From CAIPVR01 sp049316905 (lineage in GTDB: Bacteria > Actinomycetota > Acidimicrobiia > Acidimicrobiales > Microtrichaceae), in the NCBI GenBank assembly GCA_049316905.1, contig JBMOJH010000009.1:1-59150 (forward strand): DNA of 59,150 nt. The letters run 5' to 3'. The translations under genes were made by a program, and so were the position numbers. Under the pieces are notes generated by a model. The model had not been told where the DNA came from, made no database searches, and was given only the letters and a program-made list of their open reading frames with translations. Positions 25,081-33,728 of this stretch are shown one piece after another; position 1 is the first letter of the stretch; each line of letters opens with the position of its first letter.

Positions 25081-27522
25081 TCACCAGCGGCTGGTGCCCA
25101 CCCCCAGCCAGCGGCGCTTGGTGGCCTTCGACGCGAGGTCGCGGGCGGTCGGCGCGAGCGTGAGCGGCTCGGGCGTGGCGTCCGGCCTCGACGGCGCATC
25201 GGGGGTGCCGACCACCACCTGGAGGCCGTCCTCGGGCCCCACGTAGGCCCACTCGATCCGGCTCTCCTTCGCCCGCAGCTTGGTGATCCGCAGGCCACCG
25301 GTGGCCCGACCCTTCACCGGGAACTCCGCCGCATCGGTGACCTTGGCCGACTGGGCGTCGGTGACGGTGAGCACCACGGCCCCCTCGCCCGCGGGGCCGG
25401 CGCCGACCACCGTGGCGCCGTCGGCGAGCTTCATGCCGGCCACGCCGCCGGCTCCGCGACCCTGCACCGGCACGGTGGCCGCGTCACAACGGAGCGTCTG
25501 CCCGTTCGACGCCACCAGCGCCACGGGCAGCTCGTCGGGGGCGCCGAACGCGGCCATCACCGAGTCGCCGGGGCGGAGTTTGATGACGGGCCGGCCCGCC
25601 GGGGTGCCGGCCAGCTCCTCCAGGGTGAGCCGCTTCATGGTGCCCAGCGCCGTGACCAGCAGTACCGGTGGCGGTTCGTCGCCTCCCGGGGCGGGCGGCG
25701 CGACCAGGAACCGGACGACCTCGCCCTTGTCGAGACCGACCAGTTCGCCGAGCGGGGTGCCACGGCTGCGGCCGCTGACCTCGGCCACGCCGTCGACCCC
25801 GATCGGGAGCGCCCGGCCGCGGTTGGTGAGGGCCAGCACCTGGGAGTGCGTGGTGGTGCCCACGCGCTGCACCAGCACGTCGTGGCGACCGAACGCGGCG
25901 GGCTTCGGGCCGTCGGTGGGCTCGCGGCCCAGCACCCCGGTGCTCGACAGCGCGAGCACGCAGGGCTCCTCGACCCGGGTGGCGAGCTCCTCCTCGCGGG
26001 CGGCCTCCAGGGTGAGGTCGTCGAGCTGGTCCGGCCGCACGATCCGCGACCTCCGCTCGGTGCCGTAGGCGTCGACGAGCTCGCCCAGCTCCTTCAGCAC
26101 GATGGTCCGCTGGCGCTGCTCGGAGCCGAGGATGCGCTCGTACTCGTCGATGCGACCCCGCAGCTCGCCGGCCTCGGCCTCCAGCTCGAGCTTGGCGAGC
26201 GCGGTGAGCCGCCGGAGCTGCATGTCGAGGATGTGGACGGCCTGCACCTCGGAGAGCGACAGCTCGGACATGAGCCGGTCACGGGCCTCCGCCGCGTCCT
26301 GCGACGAGCGGATGATCGACACGACCAGGTCGATCGCGTCGAGCGCGATGAGCAGGCCCTCCACCAGGTGGAGCCGGCGGCGGGCCTTCTCCAGGCGGAA
26401 CTGCGTGCGGCGCCGCACCACGTCGAGGCGGTGCTCGACGTGGTGGCGGCACAGGTCGTAGAGGCCCATCGTGGTGGGCACGCCGTCGACCAGCACCACG
26501 TTGTTGATCCCGAACGACTCCTCGAGCGGGGTCTGGCGGTAGAGCTCGGTGAGCACGGCGCGGCCGTTGGCCCCGGGGCGGAGCTCGATCTCGATGCGCA
26601 GGCCCGTGTGGCGGTCCGAGGTGTTCTTCACGTCGGACACCAGCGGCAGCTTGCCGTTGCGCATCAGCTCCTGGATCCGCCCGACCACCCGCTCGGGCCC
26701 CACGAGGTACGGCAGCTCGGTGACGACGATCCCCTGGCGGGCCCGGGTGAGGTCGACGACCTCGGCGGTGGCCCGCAGCCGGATCGTGCCGCGACCGGTG
26801 GCGTACGCGTCCGCGAGGCCGTCGTCGACCACGATCCCGCCCGAGGGGAAGTCGGGCCCGGGCAGCACCTCCATGAGCTCCTCGACGGTGGGCTTCGGCC
26901 GCCGCTTGGTCATGACCATCTCGATCGCCCGGTACACCTCGGCGAGGTTGTGCGGCGCCATGTTCGTGGCCATGCCCACCGCGATGCCGGAGGTGCCGTT
27001 GACCAACAGGTTCGGGAGCCGGGCCGGGAGGTAGAGCGGCTCGGCGCGCTCGCCGTCGAACGTGGGTTTGAACTCGACGGTGTCCTCGTCGATCTCGCCG
27101 AGCATCTCCATGGCGGCCTCGGTGAGGCGGCACTCGGTGTAGCGGTAGGCGGCCGGAGGGTCGTCGAGGCTGCCGAAGTTGCCGTGCGGGTCGACCAGCG
27201 TGATGTTGCGGCCGAACGTCTGGCCCATGCGCACCAGCGCGTCGTAGATCGCGCCGTCGCCGTGGGGGTGGTACTTGCCCATGGTCTCCCCGACCACCCC
27301 GGCGCACTTGCGGTGCGGCCGGTCGGGGCGGAGCCCCATGTCGGCCATGGCGTGCAGGATCCGTCGCTGCACGGGCTTCAGGCCGTCGCGCACGTCGGGG
27401 ATGGCCCGGGCGGTGATGACGGACAGGGAGTACGACAGGAACGACTCACCGAGCTCCTCGGTGACGGGGACGTCGACGATCTCGCGGGCGAAGTTCTCGA
27501 ACAGCTCGGACTGACGTGGCAT
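25081..27522 (-). CDS. type IIA DNA topoisomerase subunit A, ParC-like
   Basis: An 813-aa breakage-reunion subunit. The order is SYSLSVITARAIPDVRDGLK, KPVQRRILHAMADMG, the helix GKYHPHGDGAIYDALVRMGQ, and the catalytic Tyr in AAYRYTECRL (Tyr128 counted from this ATG). The coiled-coil region and a C-terminal beta-pinwheel of about 300 residues follow. A canonical GyrA box (QRRGGKG) is not visible in the pinwheel; the nearest is EVSGRSRGTPLGELVGL. That speaks for topoisomerase IV rather than gyrase. The position equal to E. coli GyrA Ser83 is Gly. An alternative ATG is three codons upstream (27531). It pairs with the subunit at 19392-21431, about 3.6 kb away. Confidence 0.9.
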   Translation of the reverse strand: MPRQSELFENFAREIVDVPVTEELGESFLSYSLSVITARAIPDVRDGLKPVQRRILHAMADMGLRPDRPHRKCAGVVGETMGKYHPHGDGAIYDALVRMGQTFGRNITLVDPHGNFGSLDDPPAAYRYTECRLTEAAMEMLGEIDEDTVEFKPTFDGERAEPLYLPARLPNLLVNGTSGIAVGMATNMAPHNLAEVYRAIEMVMTKRRPKPTVEELMEVLPGPDFPSGGIVVDDGLADAYATGRGTIRLRATAEVVDLTRARQGIVVTELPYLVGPERVVGRIQELMRNGKLPLVSDVKNTSDRHTGLRIEIELRPGANGRAVLTELYRQTPLEESFGINNVVLVDGVPTTMGLYDLCRHHVEHRLDVVRRRTQFRLEKARRRLHLVEGLLIALDAIDLVVSIIRSSQDAAEARDRLMSELSLSEVQAVHILDMQLRRLTALAKLELEAEAGELRGRIDEYERILGSEQRQRTIVLKELGELVDAYGTERRSRIVRPDQLDDLTLEAAREEELATRVEEPCVLALSSTGVLGREPTDGPKPAAFGRHDVLVQRVGTTTHSQVLALTNRGRALPIGVDGVAEVSGRSRGTPLGELVGLDKGEVVRFLVAPPAPGGDEPPPVLLVTALGTMKRLTLEELAGTPAGRPVIKLRPGDSVMAAFGAPDELPVALVASNGQTLRCDAATVPVQGRGAGGVAGMKLADGATVVGAGPAGEGAVVLTVTDAQSAKVTDAAEFPVKGRATGGLRITKLRAKESRIEWAYVGPEDGLQVVVGTPDAPSRPDATPEPLTLAPTARDLASKATKRRWLGVGTSRW

Positions 27523-27610
27523 GCGCCCCATTCAAGCCGCCGCCCGTGACCGCCCCGTGGACGAGGCCGCATGTGAACCGCGCTCAGTTGCTGTGGAAGG
27601 ATCGGGGTCC

Positions 27611-29158
27611 ATGCCGGACACCCCGTGGTTGGACGATGCCTGCTCGCTGGTCGAGGCCTTCCGGGCCGGCGACCGCTCCCCGGTCGAGGAGACCGAGGCG
27701 ACGATCGCCGCCATCGAGGCGAGCGACCTGAACTGCTTCTCGTTCCTCGACCCCGAGCGGGCCCTCGAGGCCGCCCGGTCGGCCGACGTGTCGAAGCCAT
27801 TCGGCGGGGTCCCCGCGGGCATCAAGGAGCTCGACCAGGTGGAGGGGTGGCCCGACACCGGCGCCTCGCTCGTGTACGAGCACCGGCGGGCCGACGTGAC
27901 CAGCGAGTCCGTGCGCCGCTTCCTCACCGACGGCGGCGCCGTGCCGGTGGGCCTGACCACCGCCTCGGAGTTCGGCGGGCTCAACGTGAGCGTCACCAAG
28001 CTCAACGGCGTCACGCACAACCCGTGGCAGCAGGGCCGCACGGCCGGCGGCTCGTCCGGGGGCAGTGCGTCGGCGGTGTCGGGTGGCCTCGTCAGCATCG
28101 CGACCGGGGGCGACGGCGGCGGTTCGATCCGCATCCCCGCCGGCTACACCGGCCTGTTCGGCATGAAGGGCACGTACGGGCGCATCTCCCGCGGCCCCCA
28201 CGCCTTCTTCCGGCCCGGCACCGTGGTGTCCGGCTGCCTCGCCCGCTCCGTCCGCGACGCGGCCCGCCACTACGACGTGTGCGCCGGGCTCGACCCGCGT
28301 GATCCCTGGAGCCTGCCGAACCCGGGCAACTGGGAGGCCGACCTCGGTTCCACCGAGCTGAAGGGCAAGCGGGTGGCGATCCTGCCGTCGATCGCGGGCG
28401 TACGCCTCGAGGACGGGGTGGAGCCCCGTATCCGGGCCGCGGCCTCCGAGCTGATCGCGGCGACCGGCATGGTCGAGGTGGACATCACCCTCGAGCTCCC
28501 GAACCTGGCCGCCCAGTGGGCCATGGGCAACCTGTCGACCCTGCTGGCCGAGTTCGGTCCGGCCTGGCCCGGGTGCGCCCCGCTCCTCACCGACGAGATC
28601 GCGCTCGGCGCCTTCATGTCGCAGGCGCTCTACAACCTGAACATCGCGGCGGTCGCGGAGGCGCAGCGCCTGGAGGCCAACGAGGCGATGGCCTCGGCGT
28701 TCGAGAAGGTCGACTACATCCTGACCACCACGAACCCCGGGCCCGCGTTCGCTGCGGACGCCACCACGTCGAGCCCGAGCGACACGTTCCTCGACGAGGC
28801 CAAGGCGAGCCCGGTGGCCCGCACCGCGTTCCGGGGCTTCATGGCGTCCCTGCGCATGATCAACGGCGCGTTCCCCAAGATGTCCAACGCCCTCGTCGAG
28901 GCCGTGGTGGACAAGGTGCCCGACCTCGTCACGATGGGCGGGCTCACCATCATCTCCAACATCTACGGCAACCCGGCGGTGTCGATCCCGGCGGGCACGG
29001 TGAACGGCCTGCCCGTGGGCCTGCAGGTCCTGGCCCGTCACCACCGCGACGCCGAGCTGTTCGACGTGGGCCTCGCCTACGAGCGTGAGATCGGGTGGGA
29101 CAAGGTCGCACCGCCGGTGGCCGCCACCGCCGGCGAGAAGGTCGGGGCCCCGGCCTGA
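27611..29158 (+). CDS. amidase signature family hydrolase
   Basis: A 515-aa enzyme of the amidase signature family, which cleaves amides with a Ser-cisSer-Lys triad. The triad Lys is in GVPAGIKELDQVEGWPDTG. The Ser-rich core is GRTAGGSSGGSASAVSGG followed by GDGGGSIRIPAGYTGLFGMK. The C-terminus NPAVSIPAGTVNGLPVGLQV is typical. The substrate is not evident; the length and lack of a GatB neighbour argue against the Glu-tRNA amidotransferase GatA. No signal peptide is present. ATG 27611 is chosen because GGAAGGA lies about 9 nt upstream and the residues before it are Arg/Ala-rich. It is divergent from the parC-like gene and ends at a strong inverted repeat. Confidence 0.9.
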   Translation: MPDTPWLDDACSLVEAFRAGDRSPVEETEATIAAIEASDLNCFSFLDPERALEAARSADVSKPFGGVPAGIKELDQVEGWPDTGASLVYEHRRADVTSESVRRFLTDGGAVPVGLTTASEFGGLNVSVTKLNGVTHNPWQQGRTAGGSSGGSASAVSGGLVSIATGGDGGGSIRIPAGYTGLFGMKGTYGRISRGPHAFFRPGTVVSGCLARSVRDAARHYDVCAGLDPRDPWSLPNPGNWEADLGSTELKGKRVAILPSIAGVRLEDGVEPRIRAAASELIAATGMVEVDITLELPNLAAQWAMGNLSTLLAEFGPAWPGCAPLLTDEIALGAFMSQALYNLNIAAVAEAQRLEANEAMASAFEKVDYILTTTNPGPAFAADATTSSPSDTFLDEAKASPVARTAFRGFMASLRMINGAFPKMSNALVEAVVDKVPDLVTMGGLTIISNIYGNPAVSIPAGTVNGLPVGLQVLARHHRDAELFDVGLAYEREIGWDKVAPPVAATAGEKVGAPA

Positions 29159-29161
29159 GGC

Positions 29162-29213
29162 CGTCACGCGTGGTCGGCCGGACCAGCCGGGGAGCGGCCG
29201 ACCACGCGTGACG
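29162..29213. terminator. perfect 18-bp inverted repeat after the amidase gene
   Basis: The arm 29162-29179 (CGTCACGCGTGGTCGGCC) pairs perfectly with 29196-29213 around a 16-nt loop. It starts four bases after the amidase stop and is not followed by a T-tract. It probably ends the amidase transcript. The rest of the gap up to 29356 shows no gene. Confidence 0.75.
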
Positions 29214-29356
29214 ACCGGGCCGCTGCGCACCTGGAAGGGGTGAGCCCTCCCGGAGGTGTCCCGGGCGATCCGGGCTTCAGGTGACGGGGTGGGTCTGCCG
29301 ATGACCCCTGCGACCGGCGCGGGGCCGGTCAGGGCACACCACGCGGAGGCAGGGGC

Positions 29357-30061
29357 ATGGGTTCGGCGGGACTCGCAGGGGCGGCGCAACGCGTGCTCGC
29401 CACCTCATTCGCGAGCAGTGACCTGCGCACGCGGGCGGTGTCGTGGACGATGGCGGTCCTCATGGCCGCCTCCACCGGGTGGGCGGGCCTGGCAGTGACC
29501 GGCCCGGCGGTCTCCGAGACCGCGGCCTCGCCCACCACCTCGGTGCCGGCCGCCACCGGACGCACCGCACCTGCCGCTGCGTCGGCGACACCAGCCGCCG
29601 GTGCCGCGCCGGCCGGCGAGGTGGTTCCGGTGACCGCTGCCGCAGCTCCGGCCGCCGCTCCGGACGCGGCCCCGGTTCCCGCGGCCGCCCCCGCTCCGGC
29701 TGCGGCCCCCGTTCCGGGAGCGACGCCGATCCCCGCGGTGACACCGGCCCCGGCCGCCGGGAACGCGACGGCTGCGGGTCGGGCCGGCGCCCCGGCCACC
29801 GCCCCGGCCACCGCCGTAGGTTCGGTGACCCCAGCTGCGCCCACCACGCCCGCCGCCCCGCCCGCCCCACCGATGACGGCGGCTCCCCGGTCCGCTCCTG
29901 CGCCCACCACGCCGTCACCGCTGCCGACGACCCCGACGACGCTGCCGCCCGGCGCCCGCATCCCCGCCGACTGGCCGGTCGGCAAGCCGATCCCGCCGGT
30001 GCCCCCGGGCTGCCGTCGGCCCGTGCTCGAGGACAACGGAGTGTGGAACTGTGACCGCTGA
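29357..30061 (+). CDS. Ala/Pro/Thr-rich exported protein, ApbE operon gene 1
   Basis: A 234-aa protein of unknown function. Residues about 26-48 (AVSWTMAVLMAASTGWAGLAV) form a signal anchor. The next 150 residues are low-complexity Ala/Pro/Thr (VPAAAPAPAAAPVPGATP), probably an extended wall-spanning linker. The end is different: ARIPADWPVGKPIPPVPPGC, then a short tail VLEDNGVWNCDR, giving two Cys. Its stop overlaps the GTG start of the next, similar gene by 11 nt. AGGCAGGGG lies before the ATG. Strong GC3 on this strand and the overlaps with ApbE support a real gene rather than a shadow. Confidence 0.65.
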   Translation: MGSAGLAGAAQRVLATSFASSDLRTRAVSWTMAVLMAASTGWAGLAVTGPAVSETAASPTTSVPAATGRTAPAAASATPAAGAAPAGEVVPVTAAAAPAAAPDAAPVPAAAPAPAAAPVPGATPIPAVTPAPAAGNATAAGRAGAPATAPATAVGSVTPAAPTTPAAPPAPPMTAAPRSAPAPTTPSPLPTTPTTLPPGARIPADWPVGKPIPPVPPGCRRPVLEDNGVWNCDR

Positions 30062-30746
30062 GGACGCCGCCGCCCCATCGGCCCAGGGTGTGCCGACCCC
30101 CGAGGAGACCGCAGCAGCCGAGGCGGCTGGACCCCGGTCCGGTCGCGGCCGTACGGCGCGCCGGCCGAAGCGTCACGCCGCCACGGCGAGCCGCGTGGGC
30201 GCGGCGGGCCTGAGTGGCAGCGCCATGATGGGCCTGGTCGCGGTGCTCGCCTCCGCGCCGCCGCCGGCGGCGGGCGAGCCGGTCGCCGCCACGTCGGCCA
30301 CCGGGGTTCGGCCGGCCGTTGGCACCGCGACCGCACCCGGTGCCGCGGGGACCGCGGCCGCTCCGGGTGTGGCACCGGCCACCGGCGAGGTCCCCGGGGA
30401 CCCTGCGGCCGCTGCCGTGCCGGAGGTGGTGGTGGATCCCTCCGCCCTGGCCGCGTCGCCGAGCGCCGCGCCCGCGCCCGGCGCCGCACCGGGAGCCCCG
30501 GCGGGTACGAACGGCACGCCGGCCGCGGCCGCAGCCGGCGCGACCGCCGCTCCTGCGGCCGCGACACCCCGTCCCGCGGGGGCCGGCACTGCGCCGGTGG
30601 CGGCCCCGTCACCCGGGCCCGCGCCCGCGGCGCCGCCGGTCACGGCGCCGCCCGCGACCGCGCCGCCCGCGACCGCGCCGCCGACCACGCAGGCACCGCC
30701 GCCGCCCCCGCCGACCATGCCGCCCTGCACGGGGTCGCGGTGCTGA
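30051..30746 (+). CDS. Ala/Pro-rich exported protein with C-terminal Cys pair, ApbE operon gene 2
   Basis: A 231-aa protein of unknown function. A cytosolic basic segment (RSGRGRTARRPKRHAATASR) precedes a membrane helix at about residues 49-68 (VGAAGLSGSAMMGLVAVLAS). The rest is Ala/Pro/Gly-rich, ending in repeated ATAPPATAPP and PPPPPPTMPPCTGSRC, so again two Cys sit at the very end. It starts with GTG inside the previous gene and overlaps the ApbE start by 7 nt, so all three genes are translated together. The basic-segment-plus-helix layout resembles the start of actinobacterial FMN-binding proteins made next to ApbE, but no FMN-binding domain follows. Confidence 0.65.
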   Translation: MTAEDAAAPSAQGVPTPEETAAAEAAGPRSGRGRTARRPKRHAATASRVGAAGLSGSAMMGLVAVLASAPPPAAGEPVAATSATGVRPAVGTATAPGAAGTAAAPGVAPATGEVPGDPAAAAVPEVVVDPSALAASPSAAPAPGAAPGAPAGTNGTPAAAAAGATAAPAAATPRPAGAGTAPVAAPSPGPAPAAPPVTAPPATAPPATAPPTTQAPPPPPPTMPPCTGSRC

Positions 30747-31693
30747 ACGGTCGGGACCGCTGGTGGACGGCGTCGTTCACGGCGATGGGGACCACGGTCG
30801 ACGTCCTCGGCCACGGCGGTCCTCCGGGGGCCGACCGCGTGGCCCGGGCCCTGGTCGAGCGGCTCGAGTCGCACTGGAGCCGGTTCCGGCCCGACAGCGA
30901 CCTGTCGGCGCTGAACCGCGACCCGGCCGGGACGGTCGAGGTGGGCCCCGCGCTCGCGGACGCCCTCGAGCGCGCCGGCCGCGCCCACGCCGCGACCGAC
31001 GGACACTTCGACCCGACCGTGCTCGACGCCCTCGAGGCCGCCGGTTACGACCGGCCGTTCCGGGAGGTGCGGGACCGGCCCGCGGTGCCGGCCGACGGCG
31101 GTGCGCCGGTGCCGGGCTTCGGCAGCCTGCGGGTGGAACGTGAGGACGGCCGCGCGCTGGTGATCCGGCCGCCCGGCGTGCGGGTCGACCTCGGCGGCAT
31201 CGGCAAGGGGCTCGCCGCGGACCGGGTGGTGGCCGAGCTCCTCCGCGTCGGCGTGCGCTCCGCGGTCGCGTCGATGGGCGGCGACCTGCGGGTGGGTGGT
31301 TCCCCGCCGCGCGGGGGGTGGAGGGTCCCGGTCGAGGATCCGTGGGACGACCGCTCACGCCTGGTCGAGGTGGTGCTGACCGAGGGCGCGGTGGCGACCT
31401 CGACCACCCGGATGCGCCGGTGGCCCACCGACGACGGCGGGTGGGCGCACCACCTGATCGACCCCACCACCGGCCGGCCGGCGGCGTCGGGCCTCGCGGC
31501 CGTGGTCGTGGTGGCCGCCGAGGCCTGGTGGGCCGAGGCACTCGCGAAGGCCGCGCTGGTCGCCGGTGAGGAGGCGGGGCGGGCGTTGCTCCTCCGCCAC
31601 GGCGCCACGGGCTGGCTCGTGCGCGAGGACACCGAGGTGGTGCCGGTGGGTGCCGCACCCGGGGTCGCCCGCCCGGCGCCCGCGACCACCTGA
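30740..31693 (+). CDS. apbE: FAD:protein FMN transferase (ApbE)
   Basis: A 317-aa ApbE-family protein, which moves FMN from FAD onto a Thr or Ser of flavoproteins. Motifs are FTAMGTTVDVLG near residue 13, SHWSRFRPDSDLSALNRD (46-63), VDLGGIGKGLAADRV (about 150-165) and AHHLIDPTTGRPA. The catalytic Asp/His/Thr region is complete. There is no signal peptide or lipobox, so it should act in the cytoplasm, unlike many exported ApbE proteins. It starts with GTG, overlapping the previous gene by 7 nt. No FMN-binding target protein is encoded in this operon as seen here. Confidence 0.92.
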   Translation: MLNGRDRWWTASFTAMGTTVDVLGHGGPPGADRVARALVERLESHWSRFRPDSDLSALNRDPAGTVEVGPALADALERAGRAHAATDGHFDPTVLDALEAAGYDRPFREVRDRPAVPADGGAPVPGFGSLRVEREDGRALVIRPPGVRVDLGGIGKGLAADRVVAELLRVGVRSAVASMGGDLRVGGSPPRGGWRVPVEDPWDDRSRLVEVVLTEGAVATSTTRMRRWPTDDGGWAHHLIDPTTGRPAASGLAAVVVVAAEAWWAEALAKAALVAGEEAGRALLLRHGATGWLVREDTEVVPVGAAPGVARPAPATT

Positions 31694-31730
31694 GGCGCCG
31701 GGCGACCGGGTCGGGCCCGGTGACCGCGGC

Positions 31731-32759
31731 TCAGGCCGGGAGGACGATCTCGGCGGCCTTGCGCAGCTCGTCGGCCGAGCCGGCATGGATGAGGATCTCG
31801 GTCACGGCGGAGTCCTTCCAGGCCGCCACCCGGTCCGCGATGCGCGCCGGGGTGCCGACGAGGGAGATCTCGTCCGCGAACTCCTGGGGTACCTCGGCGA
31901 TCGCCTCGTCGCGCCGACCCTCGAAGAACAGGTCCTGGATCCGCACCGCGGCGTCGCCGAGGCCCATCCGGGCGGCGAGCTTGGTGTGGTAGTTCTGGCC
32001 CTTCGCCCCCATGCCCCCGATGTAGAAGGCGAGCATCGCCCGGGTCATCGAGAGGGCGTCCTCGATCGTCGCCGGCTCGTCGTCCTCCGTGACCTTGAAC
32101 GGGCACAGGGCCGCCACCTGGAAACCGGGCTTCGCGTGGGCGAGCTGATCCGCGTACACGTCCTGGCGGAACGGCGAGTAGTAGAGGGGCAGCCAGCCGT
32201 CCGCGATCTCCGCGGTCTGGGCCACGTTCTTGGGGCCCTCGGCGCCGAGGTAGATCGGGATGTGGCGGCGCAACGGGTGCGTGATCGCCTTCAGCGGCTT
32301 GCCGAGGCCCACCGAGCCGGGGCCGGAGTAGGGGTGTTGGTAGAACTCGCCCTGGAAGTCGAGCTTCTCCTCGCGGGCCATGACCCGGCGGATGATCTCG
32401 ACGTACTCGCGGGTTCGGGCGAGCGGCTTGTCCGACGGCCGGCCGTACCAGCCCTCCACCACCTGCGGGCCCGACACGCCGAGCCCGAGGCGGAGGCGAC
32501 CGTTCGAGAGGTGGTCCAGGGTGATGGCCGACATCGCCGTGGCCGTGGGCGTGCGCCCGGCGAGCTGCACCACCGCGGTGCCGAGCTGGATGCGGTCGGT
32601 CACCGCGGCCAGGTAGGCGAGCGGGGTGAGCGCGTCGGAGCCCCAGGCCTCGGCGGTCCACACGCTGGTGAACCCCAGCCGTTCGGCCTCCTGGGAGCGC
32701 TCCACCCAGCCCTGCGGCGGGAGTTGGCCCCAGTAGCCGTGCATAAGTCCGAGATCCAT
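31731..32759 (-). CDS. LLM class F420-dependent oxidoreductase
   Basis: A 342-aa luciferase-like TIM-barrel protein. It begins LGLMHGYWGQLPPQG and continues with GFTSVWTAEAWGSDALTPLAYLA across the second strand, IQLGTAVVQLAGRTPT and LSNGRLRLGLGVSGP, which is typical of actinobacterial F420-dependent LLM enzymes. These carry out hydride transfer from or to F420, often on ketones, lipids or xenobiotics; the substrate is unknown. It is cytosolic and lies 64 bp after the enoyl-CoA hydratase gene on the same strand. It is convergent with apbE. The lipid-degrading surroundings suggest a role in that pathway. Confidence 0.9.
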   Translation of the reverse strand: MDLGLMHGYWGQLPPQGWVERSQEAERLGFTSVWTAEAWGSDALTPLAYLAAVTDRIQLGTAVVQLAGRTPTATAMSAITLDHLSNGRLRLGLGVSGPQVVEGWYGRPSDKPLARTREYVEIIRRVMAREEKLDFQGEFYQHPYSGPGSVGLGKPLKAITHPLRRHIPIYLGAEGPKNVAQTAEIADGWLPLYYSPFRQDVYADQLAHAKPGFQVAALCPFKVTEDDEPATIEDALSMTRAMLAFYIGGMGAKGQNYHTKLAARMGLGDAAVRIQDLFFEGRRDEAIAEVPQEFADEISLVGTPARIADRVAAWKDSAVTEILIHAGSADELRKAAEIVLPA

Positions 32760-32823
32760 CTGTCCGTCCCCTCGATCGTCGCGTTCTCGGAGCTCAGGTC
32801 GTCCCTGAGCACACCGAGGACCC

Positions 32824-33630
32824 CTATTTCCCCTGGAAGTTGGGGGTGCGCTTCTCCTTGAAGGCCCGCGGGCCCTCCTTGGCGTCCTCGGAGCCGAACA
32901 CGTCCCACCCGTAGGTGAACTCGTACTCGAGCGCCTCGGTCTCCTGCATGCCGTTCGTCTCGCGCAGGGTCTTCAGCAGGGCCTGCACCGCGAGCGGGCC
33001 GTTGGCGCAGATCGCCTGGCCGATCTCCTTGGCCTTCTCGAGCGCGGTCCCGTCGGGTACCACGTGGCCGATCAGGCCGAGGTCGAGCGCTCGCTGCGCG
33101 GAGATGTGCTCGCCGGTGAGGAGGAGCTCGCAGGCGATCGTGTAGGGGATCTGCCGCGGGATACGTACCGCCGAGCCACCCATCGGGTACAGCGACCAGC
33201 GCACCTCGGAGATCCCGAACTTCGCCGACTCACCGGCGACGCGGATCTCGGTGGCGCCCAGCAGCTCGGTGCCGCCCGCGATCGCGGTGCCCTCCACCGC
33301 CAGGATGAGTGGCACGGCGGGCCGCCACGTGCGCAGCAGCGCCTTCCACGGCAGGTCGGGATCGGCGGCGAGGCGGCCCTGCACGTCGATCTCGTCGGCG
33401 GCGGCGTCGCCCTGGTGGCCGCCGGCCATCTCCTTGAGGTCGGCGCCCGAGCAGAAGTTGCCGCCGGCACCCGTGAGCACCAGCGCCCGGATGTCCGGGT
33501 CGGAGTCCGCGAGCTCCCAGGCGTCGAGCATCCGCACGAGCATCTCGCCGTTGATGGCGTTCTGACGCTCCGGTCGGTTCAGCGTGACGATGAGCAGGTG
33601 CCCGTCGCGTTCGGTCAGCACGGCCGGCAT
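32824..33630 (-). CDS. enoyl-CoA hydratase/isomerase family protein
   Basis: A 268-aa crotonase-fold enzyme. It has VTLNRPERQNAING near residue 20, ALVLTGAGGNFCSGADLKEM (oxyanion hole) at about 50-70, and the mid-protein AVEGTAIAGGTELL. The usual catalytic Glu pair is not complete: the second-helix segment reads RVAGESAKFGISEVRWSLYP, where one Glu (SEV) is present. It may hydrate enoyl-CoA or do an isomerase variant of the reaction. The C-terminus EGPRAFKEKRTPNF is typical. ATG 33630 is chosen as the family start; residues further upstream lack family likeness. A KstR-like operator lies 54 bp upstream. Confidence 0.9.
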   Translation of the reverse strand: MPAVLTERDGHLLIVTLNRPERQNAINGEMLVRMLDAWELADSDPDIRALVLTGAGGNFCSGADLKEMAGGHQGDAAADEIDVQGRLAADPDLPWKALLRTWRPAVPLILAVEGTAIAGGTELLGATEIRVAGESAKFGISEVRWSLYPMGGSAVRIPRQIPYTIACELLLTGEHISAQRALDLGLIGHVVPDGTALEKAKEIGQAICANGPLAVQALLKTLRETNGMQETEALEYEFTYGWDVFGSEDAKEGPRAFKEKRTPNFQGK

Positions 33631-33683
33631 CGGCTGGCCCCCTTCGTGGTCCGGTTCGGCGTGCGGCACCCTACGCCCCGCGC

Positions 33684-33697
33684 TGGAACGTGTTCTA
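33684..33697. promoter_or_regulatory. KstR-like operator (TNNAACNNGTTNNA)
   Basis: TGGAACGTGTTCTA matches the KstR pattern of mycobacterial steroid-catabolism genes at every fixed position. It lies between the divergent enoyl-CoA hydratase (start 33630) and 33729 genes. The 18-nt sequence around it differs by one base from the site at 51358-51371 read on the other strand. Confidence 0.7.
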
Positions 33698-33715
33698 GTT
33701 GTGCCCGCAGCCGCC

Positions 33716-33721
33716 TAGGGT
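33716..33721 (+). promoter_or_regulatory. -10 box of leaderless gene (TAGGGT)
   Basis: TAGGGT ends 7 nt before the ATG at 33729 and lies 18 bp after the KstR-like operator, which would cover the -35 region. Confidence 0.5.
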
Positions 33722-33728
33722 CGGGGTC

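Noticed and set aside
27611..29158. Amidase as GatA of the tRNA amidotransferase
   Set aside because: No gatB or gatC is nearby, and the amidase signature fits many stand-alone amidases.
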